Assembly (NCBI GenBank): GCA_038209365.1
Contig: JBBQXS010000002.1
Span: forward strand, 62,001-126,000
DNA: 64,000 nucleotides
Origin: DASQHW01 sp038209365
GTDB lineage: Bacteria > Actinomycetota > Acidimicrobiia > IMCC26256 > PALSA-610
Reading direction: 5' to 3'
Shown here: positions 43,841-52,229 of the stretch, piece after piece
How positions within the stretch are numbered: position 1 is the stretch's first letter
How the letters are laid out: each line of letters begins with the position of its first letter
Translations under genes and position numbers: made by a program
The notes under the pieces: generated by a model
Told to the model about the DNA's origin: nothing
What the model saw: the letters and a program-made list of their open reading frames with translations, nothing else
Database searches by the model: none

Positions 43841-45537
43841 CGGTTCGTGATCGGAAGGCGGCGGTCCTTGCCGAATGCCTTGGGCGACACCCGAACGCCG
43901 GGCGGCGCCTGGCGGCGCTTGTACTCGTTGCGATCGATCATGCGCGCGACGCGCTTGACGAGCTCGGGATCGTGGCCACGGGCGATGAGCTCTCCGACCG
44001 AGAGATCCCCCGCGACGTAGCCCTCGACGATCGGGTCGAGCACCTCGTACGGAGGGAGAGAGTCGGCATCGACCTGGCCGGGCGCGAGCTCGGCCGACGG
44101 CGGCTTCTCGAGCACGTGCGCGGGGACGATCTCACGACCCTTGCGCCGGTTGAGGTCGCGGCAGAGCTCGTATACGAGGGTCTTCGGGACGTCCTTGATG
44201 ACCGCGAACCCGCCCGCCATGTCCCCGTACAACGTCGCGTATCCCGTGGCCATCTCGCTCTTGTTGCCCGTCGTGAGCACCATCCAGCCGAACTTGTTCG
44301 AGATCGTCATCAGTACGTTGCCGCGGATACGTGCTTGCACGTTCTCCTCGGCGAGCCCTTCGGCAGTGCCTTCGAAGATCGGCGCGAGCATCTCGCCGAA
44401 TGCCTTGTGCGCGAGCTCGATCGGCACCACGCGCGTACGAATCTCGAGCCGTTCGGCAAGGGCTTCGGCGTCCGAAAGGCTGTGATCGCTCGAATACCGC
44501 GAAGGCATGAGCACTCCGGTCACGTGCTCGGCGCCGAGCGCGTCCACCGCGATCGCAGCGACGAGCGAAGAGTCGACACCACCCGACAGTCCGATCAGCA
44601 CGTCGGTGAACCCGTTCTTTCCCACGTAGTCGCGCGTACCGAGCACGAGCGCCTCGTAGACCTCCGCGACGGGAGGAAGCACCGGTTCGATTCGCGGTTC
44701 GACCCGGCCGTCGACGATCCGCGCGTCCGACACGATGATCTCGGCGAGTTGGGCGGCTCGCGCGCGACCGCGCGGATCGAGCTGCCGCTTCCGGAACGTC
44801 GGTCGCACGTCGAGGTCCACTACGAGGAGATCTTCGACGAACTGCTTCGCGCGCGCGACGAGGTGACCCTGTTCGTCGAAGACGACGGACGCGCCGTCGA
44901 ACACGAGCTCGTCCTGGCCGCCGACGAGGTTCGCATAGACGATCGGCACCGACGCGTCGGCCGCGCGAGTCGCGAGCATCGTCTCGCGCTCTCGCCAACG
45001 CTCTGCGTAGTAGGGAGACGCGTTCAAGTTCACGACGAGTTCGGCGCCGCCGGCCGCCTCTTCGAGGATCGGACCGCTCGGGCTCCACGCGTCTTCGCAG
45101 ATGGAAACGCCGATCTTGACGCCGGCGATCACGAAGAGCTCCGGCAAATCGGTGCGAGGGACGAAGTAGCGCTGCTCGTCGAAGACGGCATAGTTCGGAA
45201 GCAACTGTTTGCGGTACGTGCCGTGGACGCGGCCGTGGGCGCAAACGGCAGCCGCGTTGTGCAAGTCGCGTCCCGGCTCGGGAAAGCCGATGACGGCGGC
45301 GCATCGTCCGGTGCGGGCCGCGATCTTGTCGAGCGTCTCGACCGCTTGCGCGACGAATGCGGGCCGCAAGAGAAGGTCCTCGGGCGGATAGCCGGTGATC
45401 GTGAGCTCGGGGAAGACGACGAGATCGGCGCCGGCCTCCTCGGCAGCGTCGTAGGCGTCGAGGATGCGCTCCGCATTGCCCGGGAGGTCGCCGACGACGA
45501 CGTCGATCTGGGCGGCGGCGATGCGCAGGCGCGGCAT
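43828..45537 (-). CDS. nadE: Glutamine-hydrolysing NAD+ synthase
   Basis: 569 residues. N-terminal nitrilase-type glutaminase with the Glu-Lys-Cys triad in VVFPELTITGYPPEDLL, YRKQLLPNY and GVSICEDAWSP. C-terminal synthetase with the PP-loop LSGGVDSSLVAA, TTGNKSEMATGY, and GDMAGGFAVIKDVPKTLVY. It amidates deamido-NAD with ATP, the last step of NAD synthesis. ATG at 45537 has no SD but a TATCCT hexamer 6 nt upstream, shared with the divergent glnE region. First gene of a five-gene minus-strand run. Confidence 0.96.
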   Translation of the reverse strand: MPRLRIAAAQIDVVVGDLPGNAERILDAYDAAEEAGADLVVFPELTITGYPPEDLLLRPAFVAQAVETLDKIAARTGRCAAVIGFPEPGRDLHNAAAVCAHGRVHGTYRKQLLPNYAVFDEQRYFVPRTDLPELFVIAGVKIGVSICEDAWSPSGPILEEAAGGAELVVNLNASPYYAERWRERETMLATRAADASVPIVYANLVGGQDELVFDGASVVFDEQGHLVARAKQFVEDLLVVDLDVRPTFRKRQLDPRGRARAAQLAEIIVSDARIVDGRVEPRIEPVLPPVAEVYEALVLGTRDYVGKNGFTDVLIGLSGGVDSSLVAAIAVDALGAEHVTGVLMPSRYSSDHSLSDAEALAERLEIRTRVVPIELAHKAFGEMLAPIFEGTAEGLAEENVQARIRGNVLMTISNKFGWMVLTTGNKSEMATGYATLYGDMAGGFAVIKDVPKTLVYELCRDLNRRKGREIVPAHVLEKPPSAELAPGQVDADSLPPYEVLDPIVEGYVAGDLSVGELIARGHDPELVKRVARMIDRNEYKRRQAPPGVRVSPKAFGKDRRLPITNRWLG

Positions 45538-45549
45538 ACTCCAAGGATA
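45535..45549. promoter_or_regulatory. Face-to-face -10 elements of nadE and glnE
   Basis: Plus strand: CATACT (45535-45540), 8 nt before glnE ATG. Minus strand: TATCCT (45549-45544), 6 nt before nadE ATG. Each hexamer overlaps the other gene's start codon; only 11 bp separate the two ATGs. Suggests two leaderless, mutually exclusive transcripts. Confidence 0.45.
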
Positions 45550-48317
45550 TGACCGTCATCGACCGCCCGGACGTGCGAGATGCCGTCGAGCGGTCCGCCG
45601 ACCCGGCCTGGGCCCGAGCGGCACTCGAACGCCTGCTGGACGCGCATCCGGATCTCGACCACCTGCTCGCGCGTGATGCGGCTTTGTTGGAAGCGCTGGT
45701 TGCCGTCTCGGTTGCGTCCCGATCGCTGTTCGTTGCGCTCGAGCGCGATCGCGGCGCCGTAGAGATGCTCTGCGCCGGCGCGTTGGAAGGCCCAATCTCG
45801 CTCGCCGACGCGCGCGCGCTGACCGGCGACGACGATCCACCGTCGGCGCTGCGGCGGTGGAAGCGAAGGCACGTCGCGCGGATCGCGGCTCGCGACCTCC
45901 TCGGCGTCGCGGATCTGCGCGAAGTTGCGCGCGAGCTCGCCGAGGTCGCCGCCGCATGTCTCGACGTTGCGCTCGCGCTTGCCGAACCGCTCGTCCCGAT
46001 GAGCGTCATCGGGATGGGCAAGCTCGGAGGCGCCGAGCTGAACTATGCCAGCGACGTCGACGTGCTCTTCGTGCACGACGGCGATGGCGAGGTCGAAGAG
46101 GCGGAGCGTGGGGCACGTGCGGTGCTGCGGGTGATGAGCACGCCGACTGCGGAAGGAATCGTGTTCCGGACCGATGCCGCATTGCGACCCGAGGGCCGCG
46201 GGGGCGCGCTGAGCCGCACCCTGGACGCGTATGAGGCGTACTGGGAGGGCTGGGCCCGCACCTGGGAGCGGCAGGCACTGATCAAGGCACGACCGGTCGC
46301 GGGTGACGAAGCGCTCGGCGCGGCTTTCATGTCGGGCGCCGAGAGGTTCGTGTGGCCCGAGGTGCTCGATCCCGACGCGGTTCGGGAGGTCCGGCTGATG
46401 AAGGCGCGAACCGAGGAGATGTTGCGCCGTCAGGGCGTGTCGGACCGGGAGATCAAGCGAGGCTACGGCGGCATCCGCGACATCGAGTTCGCGGTGCAGC
46501 TGCTGCAGATGGTGCATGGACGCGCGGATCGCAACGTGCGTGCTCGGGCGACGCTCGACGCGCTCGAGCAGCTCACCGCGGGCGGGTACGTCAGCGGTGG
46601 CGATGCGGCGCAGCTCGAAGAGGCGTACGTGTGGCTCCGCACGGTCGAGCACCGCCTGCAGCTCGTCGATGAGCAGCAGACGCACACGATTCCGAAGGAC
46701 ACCGCGGCCCGCACGCATCTCGCACGCGTGCTCGGCTTTCGCGATTCGCCGGAACTGTCGGCGGTCGAGGCGTTCGACGACTGCCACCGCCGTCATCAGA
46801 CGGTCGTGCGATCGATCCACGAGGAGGTGTTCTTCGCGCCGCTGCTCGACACACTCGCCGGCGTCGGCGCGCTCCCCGAGGCTGCCGCCGAGGAACGGCT
46901 GCGCGCGTTCGGCTTCCGTGACGTCGAGCAGACACGCGCCGCGCTGCAAGAGCTGTCTGCCGGTTTGACGCGCCGCTCCCGCGTCATGCAGCAGTTGCTC
47001 CCGGCCATCCTCGGATGGCTGTCGGCCGCTCCGGATCCCGACCTCGGGCTGCTGCAGCTCCGTCGCCTGGTGGAGGGGTACACGCGGTCGTCGACGCTCG
47101 CGCGCCGGTTCCGAGAGACACCGGTCGCGGCCGAGCGCACGTGCCGGGTCCTCGGTTCGTCGCGTGTGCTCGGGCTCGCGCTGCACCGTCATCCGGACGT
47201 CGTCGACGCGCTGGCCGACGACGCGTTCGTGACCGAGGAGTCGTCCCGCGCCGCGCTTGTCGACGCCGCGGTCGAGAGCCTCGACTGGCGGAACGACGAC
47301 GACGGCCGCCGGGCCGGGTTGCGCCGCTTCAAGCGGCGTGAGCTGCTGCGGATCGGTGTGCGAGACATCGTCGGCGGCGCCCAGCTCGCGTCGGTCGGGC
47401 GCGAGCTCTCGCATCTTGCCGACGCGTGCGTCGAGGCCGCGCTGCAGTCGCTGGAGCCGACGTTGCCGTTTGCCGTGATCGGTCTTGGGCGGCTCGGCGG
47501 TTGTGAGCTGTCGTACGCGTCCGACATCGACATCGTGTTCGTGTACGACGGCACTACGGCCGGCGACTTCGACCGGGCGGAACGCCTGGCGACGCGACTC
47601 GTGCAAGCGATCGGAGCGACGACGACAGAGGGCGCGACCTTCCGTGTCGACGCACGCCTGCGACCCGAGGGGAAGCAGGGGCCGCTTGCCCGCTCGCTCG
47701 ACGGCTACAGCACGTACTACGAGCACTGGGGCCAGACGTGGGAGTTCCAGGCGCTCACCAAGGCGCGCGCGATTGCGGGCGATCCCGCGCTGGCGCGCCG
47801 GTATCTCGACCTCGTGCAACCGTTCGTGTATCGCAACCCGATGCCCGACGACTGGACGCGCGAGATCCGGCGGATGAAGGCCCGCATCGAGCGGGAGCGG
47901 ATTCCGCCCGGCGAGGATCCGCAGTTCCACCTCAAGCTCGGAAAAGGATCGATGTCAGACGTCGAGTTCACCGTGCAACTCGAGCAACTCCGCAACGGTG
48001 CGGCCCATCCCGAGGTCCGCACCACGTCGACGCTCACGGCGCTGCAGGCGCTCGTAGACATCGGTGCGATCGACCACGAGGACGCCGACGTGCTCGGTGC
48101 CGCGTACGAGCTGTGCGAGCGCGCACGCAACGCGCGCTACCTGCTCACGGCCGCTCCGAGCGACGCATTGCCTGTCGACAGCGAGGAAGCCGAAAAGCTT
48201 GCGCGGCTCCTCGGCTATGTCGAACGGCCGCAGCAACGACTCCGGGATGACTACCGGCGCGTCACCCGTCGGGCACGAGCTGTGGTCGAGCGAGTCTTCT
48301 ATGGGAGGATGGATTGA
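45549..48317 (+). CDS. glnE: Bifunctional glutamine synthetase adenylyltransferase/deadenylylase
   Basis: 922 residues. Two nucleotidyltransferase domains: the first has VIGMGKLGGAELNYASDVDVLFVHD (deadenylylase half), the second VIGLGRLGGCELSYASDIDIVFVYD (adenylylase half). Each is followed by RPEG(R/K) and YEHWGQTWEFQALTKARAIAGD-type motifs, then a helical domain with KLGKGSMSDVEFTVQLEQL. GlnE adds or removes AMP on GlnA in response to nitrogen status. The substrate GlnA (Tyr405) is encoded 5 kb downstream. Its stop overlaps the next ATG. Confidence 0.96.
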   Translation: MTVIDRPDVRDAVERSADPAWARAALERLLDAHPDLDHLLARDAALLEALVAVSVASRSLFVALERDRGAVEMLCAGALEGPISLADARALTGDDDPPSALRRWKRRHVARIAARDLLGVADLREVARELAEVAAACLDVALALAEPLVPMSVIGMGKLGGAELNYASDVDVLFVHDGDGEVEEAERGARAVLRVMSTPTAEGIVFRTDAALRPEGRGGALSRTLDAYEAYWEGWARTWERQALIKARPVAGDEALGAAFMSGAERFVWPEVLDPDAVREVRLMKARTEEMLRRQGVSDREIKRGYGGIRDIEFAVQLLQMVHGRADRNVRARATLDALEQLTAGGYVSGGDAAQLEEAYVWLRTVEHRLQLVDEQQTHTIPKDTAARTHLARVLGFRDSPELSAVEAFDDCHRRHQTVVRSIHEEVFFAPLLDTLAGVGALPEAAAEERLRAFGFRDVEQTRAALQELSAGLTRRSRVMQQLLPAILGWLSAAPDPDLGLLQLRRLVEGYTRSSTLARRFRETPVAAERTCRVLGSSRVLGLALHRHPDVVDALADDAFVTEESSRAALVDAAVESLDWRNDDDGRRAGLRRFKRRELLRIGVRDIVGGAQLASVGRELSHLADACVEAALQSLEPTLPFAVIGLGRLGGCELSYASDIDIVFVYDGTTAGDFDRAERLATRLVQAIGATTTEGATFRVDARLRPEGKQGPLARSLDGYSTYYEHWGQTWEFQALTKARAIAGDPALARRYLDLVQPFVYRNPMPDDWTREIRRMKARIERERIPPGEDPQFHLKLGKGSMSDVEFTVQLEQLRNGAAHPEVRTTSTLTALQALVDIGAIDHEDADVLGAAYELCERARNARYLLTAAPSDALPVDSEEAEKLARLLGYVERPQQRLRDDYRRVTRRARAVVERVFYGRMD

Positions 48318-49519
48318 TGACGACATCGATCGAGCAGCTCCCGCGCGATCAACTGCTGGCGATCGCACACGAGTACATGCTGGTCGCCATGCTGGCGAAT
48401 CAGGCGACGCTGCCACAGACGATCGCAGCGGGCGGCACTCTCGACGATCTCAACCAGGTCGCGATCGATCTGTGGATGGGAGCCAGCCCGACCTACACGC
48501 ATCGCATGCGACGCCTCATGGGCATCGAGGGCGACGACGTCCCGACCATCATGAAGGCGCTGCAACTCGACGTCGGATTCGTGCACCAGTACATGGACGT
48601 GCACTACCAGGTGAACGACTCCCTGCACGGCGAGTTCTGGCTCGCACACTGCGGCGCACTCCTCAACGTCGAACCGCACGGCGAGGAGCGTGTCGTGGGA
48701 ATGTGCCACACGATCGAGGATCCGACGTTCGACGCGACCGCCTACGCGACGAACCCACGCGCGCGTATCCGTCCGATACACCGGCCGCCGCGTGTACCGG
48801 CCGACCGCGAGCCGCACTGTCACTGGACGATCATCATCGACCCCGACAACGAGCCGGTCGGCCCGGCCCGTCTCTCCCAACAGATCGCGCAACTGCCGCT
48901 CGCGGGGTTGTCGATCGAGCCGCGCCCGCCCGGCGACGGCTACCAGGGCGCCTTCGACCCCAAGTTCCGGCTCTCCGACTGCTCGGACGCCACGCTCGCC
49001 GCGGTGACACGCGAGTTCGCCGTGCAGAACCATCTGCTCATGGCCTCCGCCGAGGTCGCGCTCGCGGAACGGTTCGGTGTCGACCGGGCGCGAGAGCTGA
49101 TGGCCGAAGCATGGCTGGCGACGGCGTGGGTCGGAAGTGTTCGGTTGCGCGACGTGCTCGGCGACGAAGTCCAACTGGCGACGGTGCTCGCATTGCATCC
49201 TGCGATCCCGCCCGGCTTCACGCGCACGGTCGAGATCCGCGACGATCACGTCCACTGCGCGCTGGTGCCCGAGTCGCCCGCGCTCCTCGACCGGGATCAG
49301 CCGGGTTGGATCGGTGCGTTGGCGCGCGGCGAGACGGCAGGCATTCAGGGTGTCGTGCAGCCGATCGATGCCCGGGCGCGCGTGCGAGCGGTCCGCATCG
49401 AGGAGGGCGCAGTGATGATCGACGTACACGTCGATCGGAACGCCGAGCCCGCACCCGAGCCCAGGGTCGTCGCGTTCATGCGCATCGGCATGCTCAGCCG
49501 CTGGAAGTTCGCGCTCTGA
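48317..49519 (+). CDS. Conserved protein of unknown function, coupled to glnE
   Basis: 400 residues, soluble. Visible stretches: an N-terminal helical part (RDQLLAIAHEYMLVAMLANQATLPQTI), YMDVHYQVNDSLHGEFWLAHCGALL, a CHTIEDPTFDATAYATNPRARIRPIHRPPR stretch and CHWTIIIDPDNEP, with a C-terminal beta-rich end. Several His and Cys (HCGALL, MCHTIED) could bind metal or haem. I do not recognise the family with certainty; it has some look of cyclic-amide hydrolase or L-2-amino-thiazoline-carboxylate hydrolase-like proteins. ATG shares a base with the glnE stop (TGATG), so it is co-translated with glnE. Confidence 0.72.
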   Translation: MTTSIEQLPRDQLLAIAHEYMLVAMLANQATLPQTIAAGGTLDDLNQVAIDLWMGASPTYTHRMRRLMGIEGDDVPTIMKALQLDVGFVHQYMDVHYQVNDSLHGEFWLAHCGALLNVEPHGEERVVGMCHTIEDPTFDATAYATNPRARIRPIHRPPRVPADREPHCHWTIIIDPDNEPVGPARLSQQIAQLPLAGLSIEPRPPGDGYQGAFDPKFRLSDCSDATLAAVTREFAVQNHLLMASAEVALAERFGVDRARELMAEAWLATAWVGSVRLRDVLGDEVQLATVLALHPAIPPGFTRTVEIRDDHVHCALVPESPALLDRDQPGWIGALARGETAGIQGVVQPIDARARVRAVRIEEGAVMIDVHVDRNAEPAPEPRVVAFMRIGMLSRWKFAL

Positions 49520-49889
49520 CCGGAAGTCCCGCGGCGCGCCAAGCTTGGAACCCGCCGATGAGGTCTGTCGCATTTCGCAGGCCGAGCTCCTGCAATGTCG
49601 CGGCCGCCAGGCTCGACGCGAAGCCCTCGTCGCACACGATGATGACCTGCTGAGAGTGGTCGCGCACCTCGGGGACCCGGTGTGCGCTCGTGGGGTCGAG
49701 GCGCCACTCGAGCACGTTGCGATCGACGATCAACGCGCCCGGGATCTCACCGTCGCGCTCCCGCAGCGCGACCGGGCGCGTGTCGACGAGGAGGGCACCC
49801 CGGTCGACCGCGGCGACTGCATCCCGCGGTGCGAGTCTGCGCAAGCCGCGGCGCGCGTCTTCCAGCAGCTCATCGACGCGCTTCGGCAT
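49494..49889 (-). CDS. Single-domain rhodanese-like sulfurtransferase
   Basis: 131 residues. LLVDTRPVALRERDGEIPGALIVDRNVLEWRLD is the first CH2 motif, and the active-site loop is VCDEGFASSLAAATLQELGL, with the persulfide Cys first in CDEGFAS. GGFQAWRAAGLPV closes the domain. It would carry sulfur as a cysteine persulfide. One nucleotide separates it from the MoaD/ThiS-like gene upstream, its probable partner. Convergent overlap of 26 nt with the glnE-linked gene. Confidence 0.86.
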   Translation of the reverse strand: MPKRVDELLEDARRGLRRLAPRDAVAAVDRGALLVDTRPVALRERDGEIPGALIVDRNVLEWRLDPTSAHRVPEVRDHSQQVIIVCDEGFASSLAAATLQELGLRNATDLIGGFQAWRAAGLPVRARTSSG

Positions 49890-49890
49890 C

Positions 49891-50151
49891 TCAGCCTCCG
49901 GAGAGTGCTTGCATGATGGTGACCTCGTCGTCGGGACGAAGCGAGGACCCCAGATCGCGTACCGCGTCGTCGTTGACGAACACCTTCATGTGCTTACGAA
50001 TGTTGTTCTGTTCGTCGACCATGCGGAAGCGGATGCCCGGAAACTGGCGTTCGAGGTCGTCGAGGACGGCACCTACCGTGTCGCCGGCCGCTTCCACCGT
50101 CTTGCGTTGATCGGTGTACGAGCGCAACGGGTCGGGGATGCGCACCTTCAC
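49891..50151 (-). CDS. MoaD/ThiS family sulfur-carrier protein
   Basis: 86 residues, beta-grasp: VKVRIPDPLRSYTDQ, a helix in VGAVLDDLERQFPGI, KVFVNDDAVRDL, DEVTIMQALSGG. The C-terminal Gly-Gly is required for thiocarboxylate formation. These carriers deliver sulfur for molybdopterin, thiazole, or cysteine (CysO type). GTG at 50151 is the only sensible start. Gene neighbours (rhodanese downstream, BNR propeller 4 nt upstream) suggest a small sulfur-transfer operon rather than thiamin genes. Confidence 0.85.
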   Translation of the reverse strand: MKVRIPDPLRSYTDQRKTVEAAGDTVGAVLDDLERQFPGIRFRMVDEQNNIRKHMKVFVNDDAVRDLGSSLRPDDEVTIMQALSGG

Positions 50152-50155
50152 GACC

Positions 50156-51301
50156 CTACGCGCGCTCCACCGAATAGATCTCCGGGAGGTGCTGCGCGAT
50201 GCACGCCCAGTGCGCGCCTTCGTCGGTGCTCGCCCAGATCTCGCCGCTCGTCGTGCCGAAGTACACGCCGACCGGATCGGCATCGTCGACGGTCATCGCC
50301 TGTCGTTTGACGGTGAACCACCCGTGCGCCGGCAGGCCGTCGTCGCAGCGCGTCCACGAGTCGCCCGCGTCGCGCGTGACATAGGCGGCCGGGCGGCCCT
50401 CGGGCGAGGTTCGTGGCCACACATCGGTGCCGTCCATCGGGAACACCCACGCGGTGTCCGGGTCGCGCGGGTGCAGCTCGATCGGGAAACCGATGTCCCC
50501 GACCGTGCGGGGCATGTTGTCGCCGATGCGCGTCCAGCGCCCCTCCGGGCGTTCCATGCGATAGATCCCGCAGTGGTTCTGTTGATACAGGCGGTCGGGC
50601 CGCAACGGATGCAAACGGACACAGTGCGGATCGTGACCGAACTCGGGGTTGGGATCGGGGAAGAAGTCCGCCGCGCACCCGGCGTTGAGGGGGTGCCAGT
50701 CGTTGCCCCCGTCAATGCTCTCGAACACGCCGCCGCCGGAGAGGCCGATGTACAAGTGCGCGGGGTCACGTGGGTCGACGATCACCGAATGGAGCATCGA
50801 GCCGTCGGGGGTGTTCTCCTCGGGATACTCCGCCCACGTTTCCCACATCGGGTGATCGTTCCAGCCGCTGACCGGCTCCCACGTGTCGCCCCCGTCGTCG
50901 GTGCGGAACAGGCCTTGCGGCGACCCGCCCGCATACCAGGCGCTCGGTTCGCTCGCGTGTCCGGGTGTGAGCCAGAACACCGCGTTCAACGTTCGTTGCA
51001 AGCGGTCACCGGATGCGAACGCGGGGGGCTTCGATGCTTCTTTCCAGGAAGCTCCCATGTCGGTGGAGCGGAAGACCGTCGGACCGAGGTGCCCGGTCCG
51101 CATCGCGAGCAACAACGTCGTGCGATCGCGCGGGTCGAGCACCATGTGCTGTGCGATATGTCCGAGGAACATGGGGCCCGCGACCGTCCACGAGGCGCGA
51201 CCGCCGTCGCCCGACACGATCCATGCCCCCTTGCGGGTGCCGACGAGCAACACCGGACCTGTTGCGACCGTGTCCACGGCATCTACGTATGCAGTCGTCA
51301 T
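50156..51301 (-). CDS. BNR/sialidase-type beta-propeller protein
   Basis: 381 residues, no signal peptide. Repeated Asp-box motifs S-x-D-x-G-x-x-W: VSGDGGRASW, STDMGASW, TDDGGDTW, SIDGGNDWH, TRDAGDSW and STDEGAHW, so a six-blade propeller. Catalytic sialidase Arg triad is not evident, and the protein is cytoplasmic, so sialidase activity is doubtful. Similar genes next to MoaD/ThiS-like genes recur in Actinobacteria. ATG start; 4 nt before the sulfur carrier and 10 nt after the VOC gene. Confidence 0.8.
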   Translation of the reverse strand: MTTAYVDAVDTVATGPVLLVGTRKGAWIVSGDGGRASWTVAGPMFLGHIAQHMVLDPRDRTTLLLAMRTGHLGPTVFRSTDMGASWKEASKPPAFASGDRLQRTLNAVFWLTPGHASEPSAWYAGGSPQGLFRTDDGGDTWEPVSGWNDHPMWETWAEYPEENTPDGSMLHSVIVDPRDPAHLYIGLSGGGVFESIDGGNDWHPLNAGCAADFFPDPNPEFGHDPHCVRLHPLRPDRLYQQNHCGIYRMERPEGRWTRIGDNMPRTVGDIGFPIELHPRDPDTAWVFPMDGTDVWPRTSPEGRPAAYVTRDAGDSWTRCDDGLPAHGWFTVKRQAMTVDDADPVGVYFGTTSGEIWASTDEGAHWACIAQHLPEIYSVERA

Positions 51302-51311
51302 GTGGCAGAAC

Positions 51312-52085
51312 CTACTCAGGGTTCGACACGAACTTGAAGAGCGCACCCGTGGGATCGGCGACCTGCGCCAGCCGACCGTACGGTGTGTCCTCGGCGGCCA
51401 TGACGATCGCGCCGCCGAGGTCGACGACCTTGACCAATGCCGCATCGGTGTCCTCGACGCCGAAGTAGACCGACCAGTGCGCCGGCACACCGTCGGGGAG
51501 GAACGCTGCCGCGTCCATGATGCCGGCGAGGCTGCCGTCGCCCTCGCCGAGCGTCGTGTAGCGGAACTCCGGGACATCGCTCGCAACGTGGGCGTCCCAT
51601 TTGAAGACGTCTCGGTAGAACCGCACCGAGGCGTCGTAATCGCGAGTGTGCAACTCGAACCACGTCGGTGTGCCCGGCTCCCGGTGGACCCCGAAGCCCT
51701 TGTGCAGACCGGGCTGCCAGATGCCGATCGCGGCCTGACCGACGTCGGTCACGACGGCCATCGTCCCGAGCTCCATCACGGGCATCGTCGCCACCACCAC
51801 CTTCCCTCCGCGCGCAACCGCGGCATCGACGGTCGCATGCGCGTCGTCGGTGGCCAGGTACACGGACCAGAGATCGGGCACACCCGACTGTCCGTCGTTG
51901 CGCATGCACCCCGCAACGGGCACGCCGGCCTTGTGGAAGTTGACGTAGCCCCCGTACTCGGGACCGGGATCTTCGACCGTCCATCCGAAGAGCTCGCCGT
52001 AGAAGCGCTGGCTCTTCTCGGGATCGGACGTCATCAGATCGACCCAGCAAGGGGCACCGATCGGGGCGGAGTCACGCTGAGGCAC
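51312..52085 (-). CDS. Two-domain glyoxalase/VOC family protein
   Basis: 257 residues: two VOC modules, the first starting PCWVDLMTSDPEKSQRFYGELFGWTVED, the second TWFELHTRDYDASVRFYRDVFKWDAH. The FYG-x-LFGW and FYRDVFKWD motifs are typical of VOC proteins annotated as hydroxylase/27-kDa antigen Cfp30B-like. Such proteins bind metal or small molecules; the reaction is unknown. GTG at 52085 has AAGGAG 7 nt upstream; a TTG five codons earlier lacks it. First gene of the run down to the rhodanese. Confidence 0.85.
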   Translation of the reverse strand: MPQRDSAPIGAPCWVDLMTSDPEKSQRFYGELFGWTVEDPGPEYGGYVNFHKAGVPVAGCMRNDGQSGVPDLWSVYLATDDAHATVDAAVARGGKVVVATMPVMELGTMAVVTDVGQAAIGIWQPGLHKGFGVHREPGTPTWFELHTRDYDASVRFYRDVFKWDAHVASDVPEFRYTTLGEGDGSLAGIMDAAAFLPDGVPAHWSVYFGVEDTDAALVKVVDLGGAIVMAAEDTPYGRLAQVADPTGALFKFVSNPE

Positions 52086-52213
52086 GGGACACTCCTTCAA
52101 AGAGATCCGAACGCTGTCGAACCGTCCGACCTCCGCTCGCGCGAGAACTCATCGCGAACGCGAAGAAAAGGAGCTCAGAGAACGGTCATCGCGAGATGGC
52201 GCACAACGTTGGA

Positions 52214-52228
52214 CCGAGCCCTGCTCGG
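52214..52228 (-). terminator. Hairpin after the collagen-like gene
   Basis: CCGAGC-CCT-GCTCGG directly after the stop of the collagen-like gene (minus strand). Six GC-rich pairs, 3-nt loop, no T run. Confidence 0.35.
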
Positions 52229-52229
52229 C

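Noticed and set aside
45129..47930. A 933-codon open frame antisense to glnE, overlapping the nadE start
   Set aside because: Composition is Arg/Glu/His-rich without motifs; both glnE and nadE are certain.
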